Notes: generated from the letters alone by a model not told the origin. Positions 9,301 through 17,271 are shown, counted from the stretch's first letter. The stretch is DNA of 28,290 nt from Ruminococcus flavefaciens (GCA_002348905.1 DEBW01000119.1:232-28521); one strand, 5' to 3'. Made by a program: numbers and translations.

Positions 9301-10983
9301 CTTGTTGTAGCCTGCTGATAATATATGCGAGCCAATTCCTGTTATCTCAGGTTTGAGGTCAAGAGATGAAGGTGCGCCGAATGAGCTGAAAAAGCTGAGA
9401 GTCTGAGGATCTTTTTGGGTGATCGTGGATGAGCCGGTAAACTTTATCGTTTTTGGAGAAGAAGCTAAAAACTTAGACATATTATCATCTTCAACAATAG
9501 CAGCCGGTATATCTGTATTGAGTATTCTCATCTCAAACTGTCCGTTTGTATTGCCTGCGATAATGATTCCGACAGCACCAAATTCAGTACAGTTCTCAAC
9601 AAATTTATCAAATTCTTCACTGCTGCCGGTGAAGCAAACGACTTTGTCCTTTATATTTTCAGCTTTCATCTTGTCTACGGCATTATAATCGACTGCTGTT
9701 ACCTCATACTCCTTATCAGCAAGGGCTTCTATGCAGTAACGTCCGCTGCATTCACAGTATGGTATATCAATGCCGTCACCAACGATGTGATTCATGTCGA
9801 AAACAACGTTGTCAGCGGAAGCAGCTGTGAATGAATCAGAAAATACAGCCGGATATTCAACAGTTGATCTGTCGGGATATCTTGTGTCTATCTTTCCGCT
9901 GTTGCCGCTTATGTTGTCGCTGTAATTTCCGGCTGAAACGCATATTGTTATGCCGGCGTTGACAGCAGCTTTCATAGCATCATTGTATCCGGCATCTTCA
10001 TTTTCAAACGCCAAAGTGCCGAAACTCATATTTATAACGTCAACTTTGAGCTTGATGCAGTCCTCGATAGCTGATGAGATAACTTCGTCGGTTATTTCAG
10101 GAGTAAATCCGCCGTTAAGGTCAGGAGAAGTCTTCATAAGTACAAGCTGAGCATCTTTAGCTATACCGGATATAGTCTTTCCGTCAGCAGTAGTAACTTC
10201 ATTTCCGGCAGCGATACCGCTTACGTGAGTGCCGTGATAGTTGGCTTCACAGCCTAATATATAAGGTGTATCATCGGCATAATCATAGGCAAAAGGCACT
10301 TTTGAACTTACGTATGCCTGTTCAGGATCGACAGCATTGCTGAATCCTTCTTTTCCAGCTATTGCAGCTACATCCTCCTTGCTGATAGCGGTCTCCTTAT
10401 CCGTCAGAGGAGCAAACATATCATTTGTAAGGTCAAATTCTGAGTCAATAATGGCTATTACTTCGCCTTCACCGTAAGAACCTGTAGAACTTCTGAAATC
10501 AGCAGCTCCGGTGAGATCATCCGCATAAGCCATTTTCGGAGTATTTTTCAGTATAGTTGTCTTTACCGGAGATACACTTTCAACAAGAGGCATTTTTTCT
10601 ATCTCGCCGATAAGATTTTCCGGTACAGCGCATGAGAAACCGTTGAGAGCGAGAGTATAGCGGTGTCTTATTTCAAGTTCAGGGTAGATCTGACGTACAG
10701 CATCTTCAACAGTCTGCTGAGCTTCACGAAGTCCGTCGATTATTTCGTCAGCTTCGGGAGTGTCGATATAGTCAATACCGGCTTTTTTAGCTTCATCCGA
10801 GGCGAATAAAGCTTCACCACTGAGACGTACCATAACTATTACAGGTTCTTCGCTCTGAGAAGCGAGAACAGGTTCAGAAGTTTCCGCAGCACTGACCGGT
10901 AAAGTACCATATGTAAATGAGCAGGTCATTGCGGCAGCAGCAGCCATAGCCATAAATCTGCCTTTGATGTGAGATTTTTTCAT
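6346..10983 (-). CDS. Large secreted S8 subtilisin-like protease with C-terminal dockerin
   Basis: 1545 residues from ATG 10983, which sits 9 nt after the GAAAGG ribosome-binding site (a TTG at 10992 is too close to it). A Lys-rich signal peptide (about 1-33) is followed by an I9-like propeptide (about 45-145) and a subtilase domain (about 150-620). The catalytic triad is visible: Asp180 (IIDSEFD), His250 (HGTHVSG) and Ser570 (GTSMSSP), with oxyanion Asn353 (SAGN). A PA-like insert lies between about 425 and 520. The layout resembles lactocepin/C5a-peptidase enzymes. Beta-rich, Fn3-like and unassigned regions follow, then a type I dockerin at 1464-1545 with two Ca-binding repeats (DVNSDGQVNASD and DVNADGSVNASD). 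Secretion and attachment to a scaffoldin cohesin are inferred from the dockerin. The neighbouring upstream gene encodes another dockerin protein. Confidence 0.93.
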   Translation of the reverse strand: MKKSHIKGRFMAMAAAAAMTCSFTYGTLPVSAAETSEPVLASQSEEPVIVMVRLSGEALFASDEAKKAGIDYIDTPEADEIIDGLREAQQTVEDAVRQIYPELEIRHRYTLALNGFSCAVPENLIGEIEKMPLVESVSPVKTTILKNTPKMAYADDLTGAADFRSSTGSYGEGEVIAIIDSEFDLTNDMFAPLTDKETAISKEDVAAIAGKEGFSNAVDPEQAYVSSKVPFAYDYADDTPYILGCEANYHGTHVSGIAAGNEVTTADGKTISGIAKDAQLVLMKTSPDLNGGFTPEITDEVISSAIEDCIKLKVDVINMSFGTLAFENEDAGYNDAMKAAVNAGITICVSAGNYSDNISGNSGKIDTRYPDRSTVEYPAVFSDSFTAASADNVVFDMNHIVGDGIDIPYCECSGRYCIEALADKEYEVTAVDYNAVDKMKAENIKDKVVCFTGSSEEFDKFVENCTEFGAVGIIIAGNTNGQFEMRILNTDIPAAIVEDDNMSKFLASSPKTIKFTGSSTITQKDPQTLSFFSSFGAPSSLDLKPEITGIGSHILSAGYNKSYKYMSGTSMSSPYTAGCSAIVDEYLKKNGMLREGIEKSTLIKNIMMNTAKIYTDSESGLPISPRKQGAGVIDLSKVENTKVLLTGDSGYAKFELRDKLTDTISFDITLTNISKEDVTFSKSDIIITTDGWRYDEKLKRDCITDSVKLSSTDDLDDTITVKAGETVKKTVTINLDSQQTSENLEIFKNGFFVEGYVTLSGAENCCDISAPLLGFYGDWAKVPNIYNDENTQPVPLVNIGRSEIRTDHKISEFISKIEPVFEKAENIRTEDFISYLCILPKLEKIDKEAYEEAVDTTGGELTYLAPDGDSSSEYIGYSVISARDIKFTGTKLFDDKGNLISVSEPVHGNRDAGYILAPDTDMKTLKEGRYSMETGSYINYSGASEAPQMYRTDFEVDKTPPAVKYNITEKDGRKILNITATDKNLDGIYIAGEKKGEMSKKSEAVFQSILSARHALGCHPDMSLVNNMLAYKFETQDLYSDEPYVLHLLNGEDSLRYYYNYYDVIPAEPDANGTYSLSYDITDLREYSICVLDRALNYGEVMESKNYSVGMFANTLWRLYNYDKSKEHLIRFIDESKCTLIDEYDNSSVDYTYTFKDNTLTLTNDKLNKKEVFSTSWYDRYDGSVNCLSGSLKDQELYFSVMDKASATDYDFLSNKELEELAKDLYERLNGVRPEYASSVDYIDNSVMIFLSSDTSPLASYHVFRDTGYCFDGEAEGHNLLEGQPLRCGTWEAITTSSDENDMEIMIFNDDNTGVIKEVSNGFETAFTYEYQNGDNIVLTLADGTVKTASVSYSSIKNANLILEDDHNYSLTYLSDTKNIGEIKFFTKNEIMEMAKEYYTASTGNDKIEVSTFAVYPFSLSVTIKDTDTNENLTVYSIDVFNGKGTDSDGYKVDLTKKKLPASLGDVNSDGQVNASDASAVLMVYAALSTGKTPDIAEEQLSNADVNADGSVNASDASVILAYYSYLSTGGEDTIQQFADSYKTK

Positions 10984-11087
10984 TTTAAACAACCTTTCAG
11001 ATAATTCAAAAAATATATAGTCAGTAAAGTCTGAATCTTTAATACACTATCAATTGTATTGAAAAAAAGCTTTCCGTGCATTTTTTT

Positions 11088-11124
11088 AAAAAAAGTCTCT
11101 CGTTTTTTGAGCGAGAGACTTTTT
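11088..11124 (-). terminator. Terminator after the LRR-dockerin gene
   Basis: The stem AAAAAGTCTCTCG / CGAGAGACTTTTT (13 bp) surrounds a 9-nt loop. On the minus strand it is followed by a T run. It begins 4 nt after the stop codon at 11129, so the subtilase downstream probably has its own promoter in 10984-11087, though no clear one is seen there. Confidence 0.85.
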
Positions 11125-11128
11125 AATG

Positions 11129-13390
11129 TTATATGCGTGCTTTTACGAAATCTTCAAAACTGTCTTTTCCGCCTGTAGAAATATGACCGTAGAAAGCAAG
11201 TATAAGTGAAGCATCCTTAGCGTCAGTCTTTCCGTCCTTATTTACGTCAGCAGCAGCTTTTTCCTCATCTGAAAGCTTTGATTCAGCTCCGGTAGCAAGC
11301 TTGGAGTATTCGATAAGTACGAAAGAAGCATCCTTGGCATCAATTTTTCCATCTCCGGAAGGATCGCCGTAAGATACTGTCTTTACGCTTTCTCCTCCGT
11401 CAGAAGCAGTTGTAGTAGTTACCGGCGTATCAGGAGATTCGGAAGCTGTAGTTGTAGTGGTTGTTGTTTCCGCTGGCTGAGAAGCAGTAGAAGAAGTAGT
11501 TGTTGTTGCAGATTCAGTTGTAGTTGTTGTTTCTTCAGCAACAGCAGTGGTCGTAGTTGTTATTGCGGTAGTTGTAGTGGTTGTTGCAGTCGTTGCAGCA
11601 GTTGTTGTAGTTACAGCAGGTTCTTTTGGATTTTTAGCTGTCCATTCCTCAATAGTTTCAAATTCAAGACCGTTCAGCTCTGCGTATGCCTGAGCAGTTG
11701 AATCCTTATGACCTACGATTATCGTATTTCCGAGGTCATTTATCTCACATTCAGGATTTCTTATGATGATTCTTTCAAATTTAGCTCCGCAGCCTTCCCA
11801 TTTGCCGTAAAGCTCAACATTTTCACCGAGGTCAACGTATTTGAGGTCACATTCTGAAAGCTCAGAATATCCTACTTCTTTAACCTTGTCAGGGAAAGTG
11901 AATTCTTCAAGAGATGTACATCTGAGGAATGAGTAACCTACTACCCAGTATACAGAATCAGGGATATTAACGTGCTTGATGTAAGGATTGAGAGCAAAAG
12001 CGTCTACAGCGATTATCTCAGTACCCTTTTTGATATTATAAACCTCGTCCGTCTTTCCTCTTGGATAGAATTTGAGTATCTTCATATCCCTGTCGTAAAC
12101 TACGCCGTTGTCGGAAGCGTAATTTTTATTGTAAACGTCTACGTTTACAGCCTTGACATTCGGACCGTCAAAAGCGTAAGTACCAATGTACTCAACAGAA
12201 GCAGGTATATTTACCTCTGAGATAGCAGTTTCAAAGAAAGAGCGGTCAGAGATAGAAGTAGTGCCTTCCTTGACGTTTATAACTTCGCCGTCCTTCGGAG
12301 TACCCTTATAGCCTATGAGGTTAGTACCAACGTATAAAACACCGTCCGGCTGGTCTTCATACCACTTTGTAGAATCAAACATATAAGGATACAAAGTGTT
12401 GCAAGTGAAGTCTATCTCTATATTTTCAAGAGAAGCACATCTGCCGAAACCTGCGAAGAAAGGAGTGAAGCTTGTATTTTTTCCGAGTTTTACTGATTTC
12501 AGCTTTGAAACACCTACAAAAGATTCTCCGCCTATTCTTAGCTTGTCAGCATCATCAGTAACGAATTCGCCTTCCATACCCTCAGGTACAGCAACTATCT
12601 CTTTTATTTTAGTTTCTCCGTCGTCTATCCATTCAGTGCCATCCCAGTGACCGTTGTGCTCTGTTTTGTATTTTCCGAGAGCGCCGTGGTAAGAGAAGTA
12701 AGTCTCGTTCTTCTCGTCAACGTTTATTGCTGTAAGTGACGGCATATCAGAACAGAAATACCATTCAAGATTTATTATGCTTGACGGCAGGTTTATAACT
12801 GTGATATCCGGATTTCCTGCAAACAATCCGGATGCGAACAGAACTCCTTCCGGAACTGTAACTTCTCCGGAAAGGTGCTTAGCTGCAAGTACCGCAACTT
12901 TTCCGGTTATGCTTTTCTGTGTGTCATAGTCATAGTAAGCATATTCCTTTTGTATTACCATGCCGTTTTCTATCTCATAGTTAAGACAGCCTTCTGAAAG
13001 CTTTATTTCGCAGTCCCCAGGAATGTCATACCATTCCCAGAAGCCAAATTCTTCGATATACTTCGGGATAGTAACAGAGGTAACATCGTTTCTGTTGTAA
13101 AGGCTTCCGAAGCTTACTCTGCGTACTTCCATGCCGTCTATCTCGTCAGGTATAACGATATCGCCAGAAGCAGAATCGGCGATATGTGTTATAGCGACAA
13201 CCTTTACGTTCTCATTTTCTTCGCCGTATATGACACGGTCTTCGATCTGATAAGTAAAAATGTCGTATGTGTAGTACGTCTCATCAAATGCAAATACCCT
13301 TGTTGCAACTTCCTTAACAAGATTGTCAGGAATAATTGCAGTGCAGGCAACCAACGCCGCAGTTCCTGCTAAAAATTTCTTCAAATTCAT
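11129..13390 (-). CDS. Secreted BspA-type leucine-rich-repeat protein with Thr-rich linker and dockerin
   Basis: 753 residues from ATG 13390, which has AGGAGG 7 nt upstream; the open frame extends further up but without a better start. The signal peptide spans about 1-33. Residues about 50-570 carry repeated units of the BspA/LRR_5 kind, for example VTIPKYIEEF, VNIPASVEYIGTYAF and VNIPDSVYWVVGYSF, which form a leucine-rich solenoid used in binding. A Thr-rich linker (about 590-664) leads to a type I dockerin at 674-753 with DPSGDGKIDAKD and DVNKDGKTDAKD repeats. The final segment GGKDSFEDF resembles GGEDTIQQF in the neighbouring subtilase, so the two dockerins are probably of the same subgroup and bind the same cohesin type. 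A binding or adhesion role on the cell surface or scaffoldin is inferred; no catalytic domain is seen. Confidence 0.9.
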   Translation of the reverse strand: MNLKKFLAGTAALVACTAIIPDNLVKEVATRVFAFDETYYTYDIFTYQIEDRVIYGEENENVKVVAITHIADSASGDIVIPDEIDGMEVRRVSFGSLYNRNDVTSVTIPKYIEEFGFWEWYDIPGDCEIKLSEGCLNYEIENGMVIQKEYAYYDYDTQKSITGKVAVLAAKHLSGEVTVPEGVLFASGLFAGNPDITVINLPSSIINLEWYFCSDMPSLTAINVDEKNETYFSYHGALGKYKTEHNGHWDGTEWIDDGETKIKEIVAVPEGMEGEFVTDDADKLRIGGESFVGVSKLKSVKLGKNTSFTPFFAGFGRCASLENIEIDFTCNTLYPYMFDSTKWYEDQPDGVLYVGTNLIGYKGTPKDGEVINVKEGTTSISDRSFFETAISEVNIPASVEYIGTYAFDGPNVKAVNVDVYNKNYASDNGVVYDRDMKILKFYPRGKTDEVYNIKKGTEIIAVDAFALNPYIKHVNIPDSVYWVVGYSFLRCTSLEEFTFPDKVKEVGYSELSECDLKYVDLGENVELYGKWEGCGAKFERIIIRNPECEINDLGNTIIVGHKDSTAQAYAELNGLEFETIEEWTAKNPKEPAVTTTTAATTATTTTTTAITTTTTAVAEETTTTTESATTTTSSTASQPAETTTTTTTASESPDTPVTTTTASDGGESVKTVSYGDPSGDGKIDAKDASFVLIEYSKLATGAESKLSDEEKAAADVNKDGKTDAKDASLILAFYGHISTGGKDSFEDFVKARI
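11398..11621 (-). repeat. Low-complexity Thr-rich linker coding repeat
   Basis: Simple repeats of ACT/ACA/ACG codons (GTT GTA GTG on the + strand) encode runs of Thr broken by Ala, Ser and Glu-Glu. This is the flexible linker between the LRR region and the dockerin and may be prone to length change. Confidence 0.8.
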
Positions 13391-13421
13391 CACTTTACCT
13401 CCTGAAATAACAGATAAGTCA

Positions 13422-13449
13422 ATTTTATCACAAAACATTCAAAAATCAA
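13422..13449 (-). promoter_or_regulatory. Probable promoter for the LRR-dockerin gene
   Basis: Read on the minus strand: -35 TTGATT (13449-13444), 16-nt spacer, -10 TAAAAT (13427-13422) with TGA directly before it. It lies 32 nt upstream of the start at 13390. The rest of 13450-13627 is AT-rich, and nothing else was recognised in it. Confidence 0.5.
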
Positions 13450-13627
13450 CTATTTTTACCTAAAATTATGTAAAAATCTGTTTTCTGCACAAAAATAAGA
13501 CCGATATATTATTTACATATACATATATTTCACTATAAGCACCAACGCTCCATATATAAAATGTAATCTCAAACCAACAAAATATACAAAAGAAACAAAA
13601 AAATATCTAATATTATAGCGACTACTA

Positions 13628-13656
13628 TTGACTTTTGTGGTGAAATAGTGTAAAAT
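13628..13656 (+). promoter_or_regulatory. Promoter for the coiled-coil/GrpE-like gene
   Basis: -35 TTGACT (13628-13633), 17-nt spacer, -10 TAAAAT (13651-13656), 80 nt before the start codon at 13736. It is divergent to the promoter of the LRR-dockerin gene. Confidence 0.6.
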
Positions 13657-13735
13657 ATATGTAGTGATAGTAATGGAAGATATTATTTTTATATTACTTA
13701 TGCTGTAAGATTCTGAACAAGGGGTGATCTCAATT

Positions 13736-14629
13736 ATGGACAGACGAGATATACGTGCGTACAAGGATGCTATGCTTTACTTTATTAAAAGCGATCCTGA
13801 TGTAAGAAATGCTATTATCAAGATCAGCGATCATGACAGTCAGCAGCTTCCTGATACCGTACCTGATGATATAATGCACAGAGTATCTGAACTTGAAAAC
13901 GAACTCAACACTCTTTATGAAAGATGTCAGCTTCTTGAAAAGGAAAAAAGCGTTTTTCAGAACAGATGCATTGCTCTTGAAAAAGAGAAAAATGAGGTAG
14001 TAAAGCTTACCGTTGAACTCAAAAATGAGATCAACAGCCTCAATGAAAAGTGCAATTCTATTGAAAAAGACAGGAAAAATTTGCAGAACCGCTGCTTCAA
14101 TGTCGAAAAAGACCGTGAGATATGGCGTACAAAATGCTCTACCCTTCTCGATGACAGGGATTGTATGCACGAAAAATGCTTCTCTCTTGAAAATAAATAT
14201 AATCATCTGCTCTCGAAGTATCTGAGCCTCGAAAATGCATATGAAAAGTACAATAATCTCGACAGGGAAACTCTGCTCACTTTCAGCAAAACTATCGACG
14301 ATACAAACCCTGTGACATTCCTTATATCGGGAGCTACAGAAGAAAGTATCAGGCTCATTCATGAGAATATATGCTCGAAATGGGAGAGGTATTCTGAGGG
14401 TACTCTGAGCGTGATAAATGAGATCTTCGACTACCTTTTTGAAATGTTCAGGATAAATAATACAGAATATAACAGAATGACTATCAATTACGGTGATATT
14501 TATGATCCTTCCATCCACCTCAAAACATTCAACAGCCTTCCGGCAGGAAAGGTAACAAGGATACTTTCAGCCGGATATACCGGCAAGGACGGCAAGATCA
14601 TCGGAAGGTCACTTGTAAAATTAGGTTAA
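13736..14629 (+). CDS. Long coiled-coil protein with periodic cysteines and GrpE-like C-terminal head
   Basis: 297 residues from ATG 13736, 11 nt after AAGGGG (a GTG at 13724 overlaps that site). There is no signal peptide or TM. Residues 49-174 are nine back-to-back 14-residue units (two heptads each), with a basic residue then Cys at positions 1-2 in six of them (Cys64, 78, 106, 120, 134, 148; Cys143 is extra). A helical region (about 175-250) follows. The last 42 residues begin YDPSIH, continue with GKVTRILSAGYTGKDGKI and end GRSLVKLG. This matches the order of the GrpE beta-head (FDP..H, then GY, then a final hydrophobic S.V.V strand), so the protein may be a GrpE-like nucleotide-exchange factor for an Hsp70-type protein. 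The head call is by eye and could be coincidence. It is a single-gene unit with its own promoter and terminator. Confidence 0.75.
   Translation: MDRRDIRAYKDAMLYFIKSDPDVRNAIIKISDHDSQQLPDTVPDDIMHRVSELENELNTLYERCQLLEKEKSVFQNRCIALEKEKNEVVKLTVELKNEINSLNEKCNSIEKDRKNLQNRCFNVEKDREIWRTKCSTLLDDRDCMHEKCFSLENKYNHLLSKYLSLENAYEKYNNLDRETLLTFSKTIDDTNPVTFLISGATEESIRLIHENICSKWERYSEGTLSVINEIFDYLFEMFRINNTEYNRMTINYGDIYDPSIHLKTFNSLPAGKVTRILSAGYTGKDGKIIGRSLVKLG
13880..14257 (+). repeat. Nine 42-bp coding repeats (14-residue coiled-coil units)
   Basis: Units begin at residues 49, 63, 77, 91, 105, 119, 133, 147 and 161, with no insertions or deletions. The common pattern is [RK]-C-x-x-[LIV]-E-[KN]-[DE]-[KR]. The third codon positions differ between units, so it is an old repeat kept by selection rather than a recent duplication. 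Confidence 0.85.
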
Positions 14630-14642
14630 TACATTAAAACTC

Positions 14643-14718
14643 AAGCTCCGCAGAAATGCGGAGCTTTCAGTATGTCATGAAACCTCTGCTTCCAAACGGA
14701 GCAAAGGCTGATTTTTTT
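14643..14718 (+). terminator. Terminator region after the coiled-coil gene
   Basis: A perfect 10-bp stem AAGCTCCGCA / TGCGGAGCTT with a GAAA loop (14643-14666) has only a short T run. A second, imperfect hairpin (14683-14707) is followed by seven T residues at 14712-14718. Together they probably end transcription from 13736. Confidence 0.6.
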
Positions 14719-14739
14719 ATTTGAAATTTAATGCAGAAG

Positions 14740-14765
14740 TGAAATATCCCACGATAAAATTCGAC
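14740..14765 (+). promoter_or_regulatory. Possible ECF-type promoter before the first ECF sigma gene
   Basis: TGAAAT (14740-14745), 16-nt spacer, CGAC (14762-14765): the GAAa-16-CGAc layout seen in many ECF sigma promoters. No good sigma-A -35 matches the nearby TATACT (14766-14771). Self-activation by the downstream sigma factor is inferred. Confidence 0.35.
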
Positions 14766-14811
14766 TATACTGTTAAGAGGACCTCAACGCCTCACGGAAG
14801 GAGGCTTATCA

Positions 14812-15363
14812 ATGGATGATATATCAATTATTGAAATGTTCCGTGAACGGAATGAAAATGCAATAGCTGAACTTAAACAGAAATACGATAAGCTGTGTAT
14901 GTACATAGCCGGAAATATCCTCTCTCAGCACGAGGATGCAGAAGAATGTGTAAATACCGCCTATTTCGACGTATGGAACAACATACCGCCCGACAGTCCG
15001 GATGACCTGAGAACTTATCTTTGCCGTATAGTCAAAAACAAGTCCATAGACAAGCTGAAATACAACTCCGCCGACAAGAGAAACTCACAGTTTACGGTAT
15101 CTCTTGACGAACTTGCTGATTGTATACCTGACAGCGCAGCTGAAAATTCTGCTGCCGGACTTGCGGCGGATATAAGCCGTTTCCTGCGTACTCAGGACGA
15201 AAAGCACAGGAAAGTATTTGTAAGGCGCTACTGGTACGGCGACAATCTTACAAAAATAGCTGAGCTTTACGGTATGAACGAAAAAACTGTTGCAACATAC
15301 CTTTTCCGGACAAGAAAAAAACTCAAAGTCTTTTTAAAGAAAGAGGGTTACGAGCATGAATAA
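14812..15363 (+). CDS. ECF-type RNA polymerase sigma factor (module 1)
   Basis: 183 residues; start 14812 follows AAGGAGG. Sigma region 2 lies at about 20-85 (YIAGNILSQHEDAEECVNTA, then the LRTYLCRIVKNKSIDKLK recognition helix). Region 4 is at about 125-178 (FVRRYWYGDNLTKIAELYGM, then NEKTVATYLFRTRKKLK, a helix-turn-helix). There are no region 1 or 3 domains, as usual for ECF factors. It directs RNA polymerase to a small set of promoters when released. The stop codon overlaps the start of the next gene by 8 nt, so the two are translationally coupled and likely form a sigma/anti-sigma pair. No zinc-binding anti-sigma motif is seen in the partner, so the anti-sigma role is inferred from position and topology. 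Confidence 0.9.
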   Translation: MDDISIIEMFRERNENAIAELKQKYDKLCMYIAGNILSQHEDAEECVNTAYFDVWNNIPPDSPDDLRTYLCRIVKNKSIDKLKYNSADKRNSQFTVSLDELADCIPDSAAENSAAGLAADISRFLRTQDEKHRKVFVRRYWYGDNLTKIAELYGMNEKTVATYLFRTRKKLKVFLKKEGYEHE

Positions 15364-17236
15364 GCTTGATATTTTTAAAGCTATGAACCTCATTGACAAT
15401 GATATTGTCAAAGAAGCTGCTGAAACTTCTGAGACTGCTACAGAGTCCGAGGTAAAAGTCAATGATAACAACAGCGTTGAGGTAACTGTATCGGGAGTTG
15501 AAAGATATCGTAATATCGGCTGGAAAAAGTATTCTGCACTTGCATCAGCTTTTCTCCTGCTGATAGGACTTGGTGCAACAGGAGCAGTATACATCAAAGA
15601 CCACGGTACTCCCTCCCCTGACGATGATAATATTATAACCGAAAATGTAATGACAACAACTGAAACTTCCGAAGAAACAGAAAGTCATTCAGAAGAAGCA
15701 AGCGAGAAAACTTCTGAAAAGTCCACTAAAAAAACAAGCAAAAAAGAAACTGCGACTACAAAAAATTCAGAAACCGAAAAGCCTACAGAGAAAAATACAG
15801 AAAAAACTGTACAGACAAAGAAAGATAACGATATAAATATGACCGTAAAAACTGAGGAAAAAAATACAGCAACCGTTACAACTCCGACAACAGACAGAAA
15901 TACAACTCCTGTAAGGACTGCCGTAAAAACTACGGTCAGAACTACAGTTAAAACAACTGTAAAGACTACAGTCAAAACAGAAAAAACTCAGGCTCAGGCA
16001 ACTACTGCAACATCAACTCCTTCTCACGATACAATAGCTGACCTCAAAGACATACGAGAACTTTCAAAAAAAGGAATGTCCCTCAAATGGAGCGACCTTG
16101 ACAGGTTCAGTTACACTGAGATAGAATCTGGTGCAAGAGTATACAACATAGGTTCTGTAGCTGAGACCGGACACTGTCTGCTTGTGACCGGAAAATATCC
16201 TGACAGCATCAACGAATGTGTACTTTTTCCCGGTCAGAACAGAACCTCATATAATCGCTCCGACGGAGTTGACATACGCACTGAGGACGTTGATGCATTC
16301 ATTCAGGAAGTTTCCGATATCAGCGGTATAACCAACACTCTTGAAAACCTGAAAGCCAACTACATAAGACGTATCAACGTTTCGTCAACAGCTTTCAAAG
16401 ACAAGAGAATAAGCCTTTCCTATGAACAGATAGGCAAATTAGTCTCAATTCTGAAAACTGTCAAGCCTACAAGAATAAGCGACGGTTATCTCATTCTCAG
16501 CAGCAACTCCAGCTATATAGATATCGACTTCAACAACAATGACACTAAAAATATAGAAGTAATAGGCAACTATATCGTCATTGACGGAACAGGCTACAAG
16601 GTTGAGGGCAATTCCTGTAAGGAACTCTCCTCATGCGTATTTGGTATGCTGAACGCAAGCGAGCCTGACGTTATAACTGTTGAAAACGGTACTGTTTATA
16701 AGTGGCGTGATTTCCTTACCGAAAAATCAGATTATATGTATCAGTTCTCAGAGAGCATAACCCTCACCAACTTCCCGGATGTGCTTTTCTCATGGAACGG
16801 TCACGATTCATGCATCACTGTCGAAAAGAACGGGAAGGTACTGCATCAGATTTACGGTATGCCAATATGGAACGCATTCTTCACTGACCTCAACGGTGAC
16901 GGCTACCCTGAATTATGCACAACTATGAGCTACGGAAGCGGTATTGTAGACGAACGCCTGTACATCTACGACATCCACAACGACGGTATATGCACCGTTT
17001 CCGACAGAATGAATAATAATTTCATATTCCGTAAAATTGCGAATGAACAGCTTGTGGTTTATAAAAAACCTGACATAAGCGAATGGGCAGATTTCGAGCA
17101 CGATGTAGCACAAGGTACTATCTCATTCGGAGAAAACGGCGGCGGCATCACATTTGAAGACGGCTCTTTCCAGCCTTTCGATGAATTTGACGAAAGAGCA
17201 TTAAACAGCTATAACCCTTATACTAACAACAACTGA
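15356..17236 (+). CDS. Single-TM putative anti-sigma/sensor protein with Thr/Lys-rich linker (module 1)
   Basis: 626 residues; ATG 15356 overlaps the sigma stop, with AAAGAGGG upstream. The cytoplasmic N-terminus (1-57) starts MNKLDIFKAM and ends VSGVERYRNIGWKKYS. A single TM spans about 58-80, then a low-complexity Glu/Thr/Lys linker (about 90-225), including six units of V-[KR]-T-T type at 186-209. The extracellular remainder holds an unassigned domain (about 235-410) and a segment with TDLNGDGYPELC (about 515-530), like a calcium-binding FG-GAP/VCBS blade. The N-terminus shares DIFKA and VExYRxxxW with the module 2 partner, so these form a paralogous family. Sensing of an external signal with release of the ECF factor is inferred. 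The family is not recognised by name. Confidence 0.75.
   Translation: MNKLDIFKAMNLIDNDIVKEAAETSETATESEVKVNDNNSVEVTVSGVERYRNIGWKKYSALASAFLLLIGLGATGAVYIKDHGTPSPDDDNIITENVMTTTETSEETESHSEEASEKTSEKSTKKTSKKETATTKNSETEKPTEKNTEKTVQTKKDNDINMTVKTEEKNTATVTTPTTDRNTTPVRTAVKTTVRTTVKTTVKTTVKTEKTQAQATTATSTPSHDTIADLKDIRELSKKGMSLKWSDLDRFSYTEIESGARVYNIGSVAETGHCLLVTGKYPDSINECVLFPGQNRTSYNRSDGVDIRTEDVDAFIQEVSDISGITNTLENLKANYIRRINVSSTAFKDKRISLSYEQIGKLVSILKTVKPTRISDGYLILSSNSSYIDIDFNNNDTKNIEVIGNYIVIDGTGYKVEGNSCKELSSCVFGMLNASEPDVITVENGTVYKWRDFLTEKSDYMYQFSESITLTNFPDVLFSWNGHDSCITVEKNGKVLHQIYGMPIWNAFFTDLNGDGYPELCTTMSYGSGIVDERLYIYDIHNDGICTVSDRMNNNFIFRKIANEQLVVYKKPDISEWADFEHDVAQGTISFGENGGGITFEDGSFQPFDEFDERALNSYNPYTNNN
15911..15982 (+). 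repeat. Six 12-bp repeats coding V-[KR]-T-T units
   Basis: The tandem units encode VRTA, VKTT, VRTT, VKTT, VKTT and VKTE, then KT. This forms a basic, Thr-rich extended linker in the extracellular part of the module 1 sensor, possibly O-modified or bound to the wall. Confidence 0.7.
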
Positions 17237-17241
17237 ATTTC

Positions 17242-17271
17242 CGGCGGTACTTGAAAGAGTACCGCCGCTTT
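17242..17271 (+). terminator. Terminator after ECF module 1
   Basis: A 10-bp stem CGGCGGTACT / AGTACCGCCG with a 6-nt loop, then CTTTTATT. It begins 5 nt after the stop codon. Confidence 0.85.

Noticed and set aside
13730..14518. Long open frame (262 codons) on the minus strand opposite the coiled-coil gene
   Set aside because: It is antisense to the regular 14-residue repeat gene; its length comes from the repetitive codon pattern, and it has no ribosome-binding site or recognisable protein features.
15685..15975. Val/Phe-rich open frame on the minus strand that looks like a membrane protein
   Set aside because: It is the antisense reading of the Thr/Lys-rich linker; Thr and Lys codons reverse-complement to Val/Ser/Phe codons, which mimics hydrophobicity.
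15911..15982. Possible CRISPR-like or satellite array
   Set aside because: The 12-bp units are in frame within a coding linker, have no spacers and are explained by V-[KR]-T-T protein repeats.
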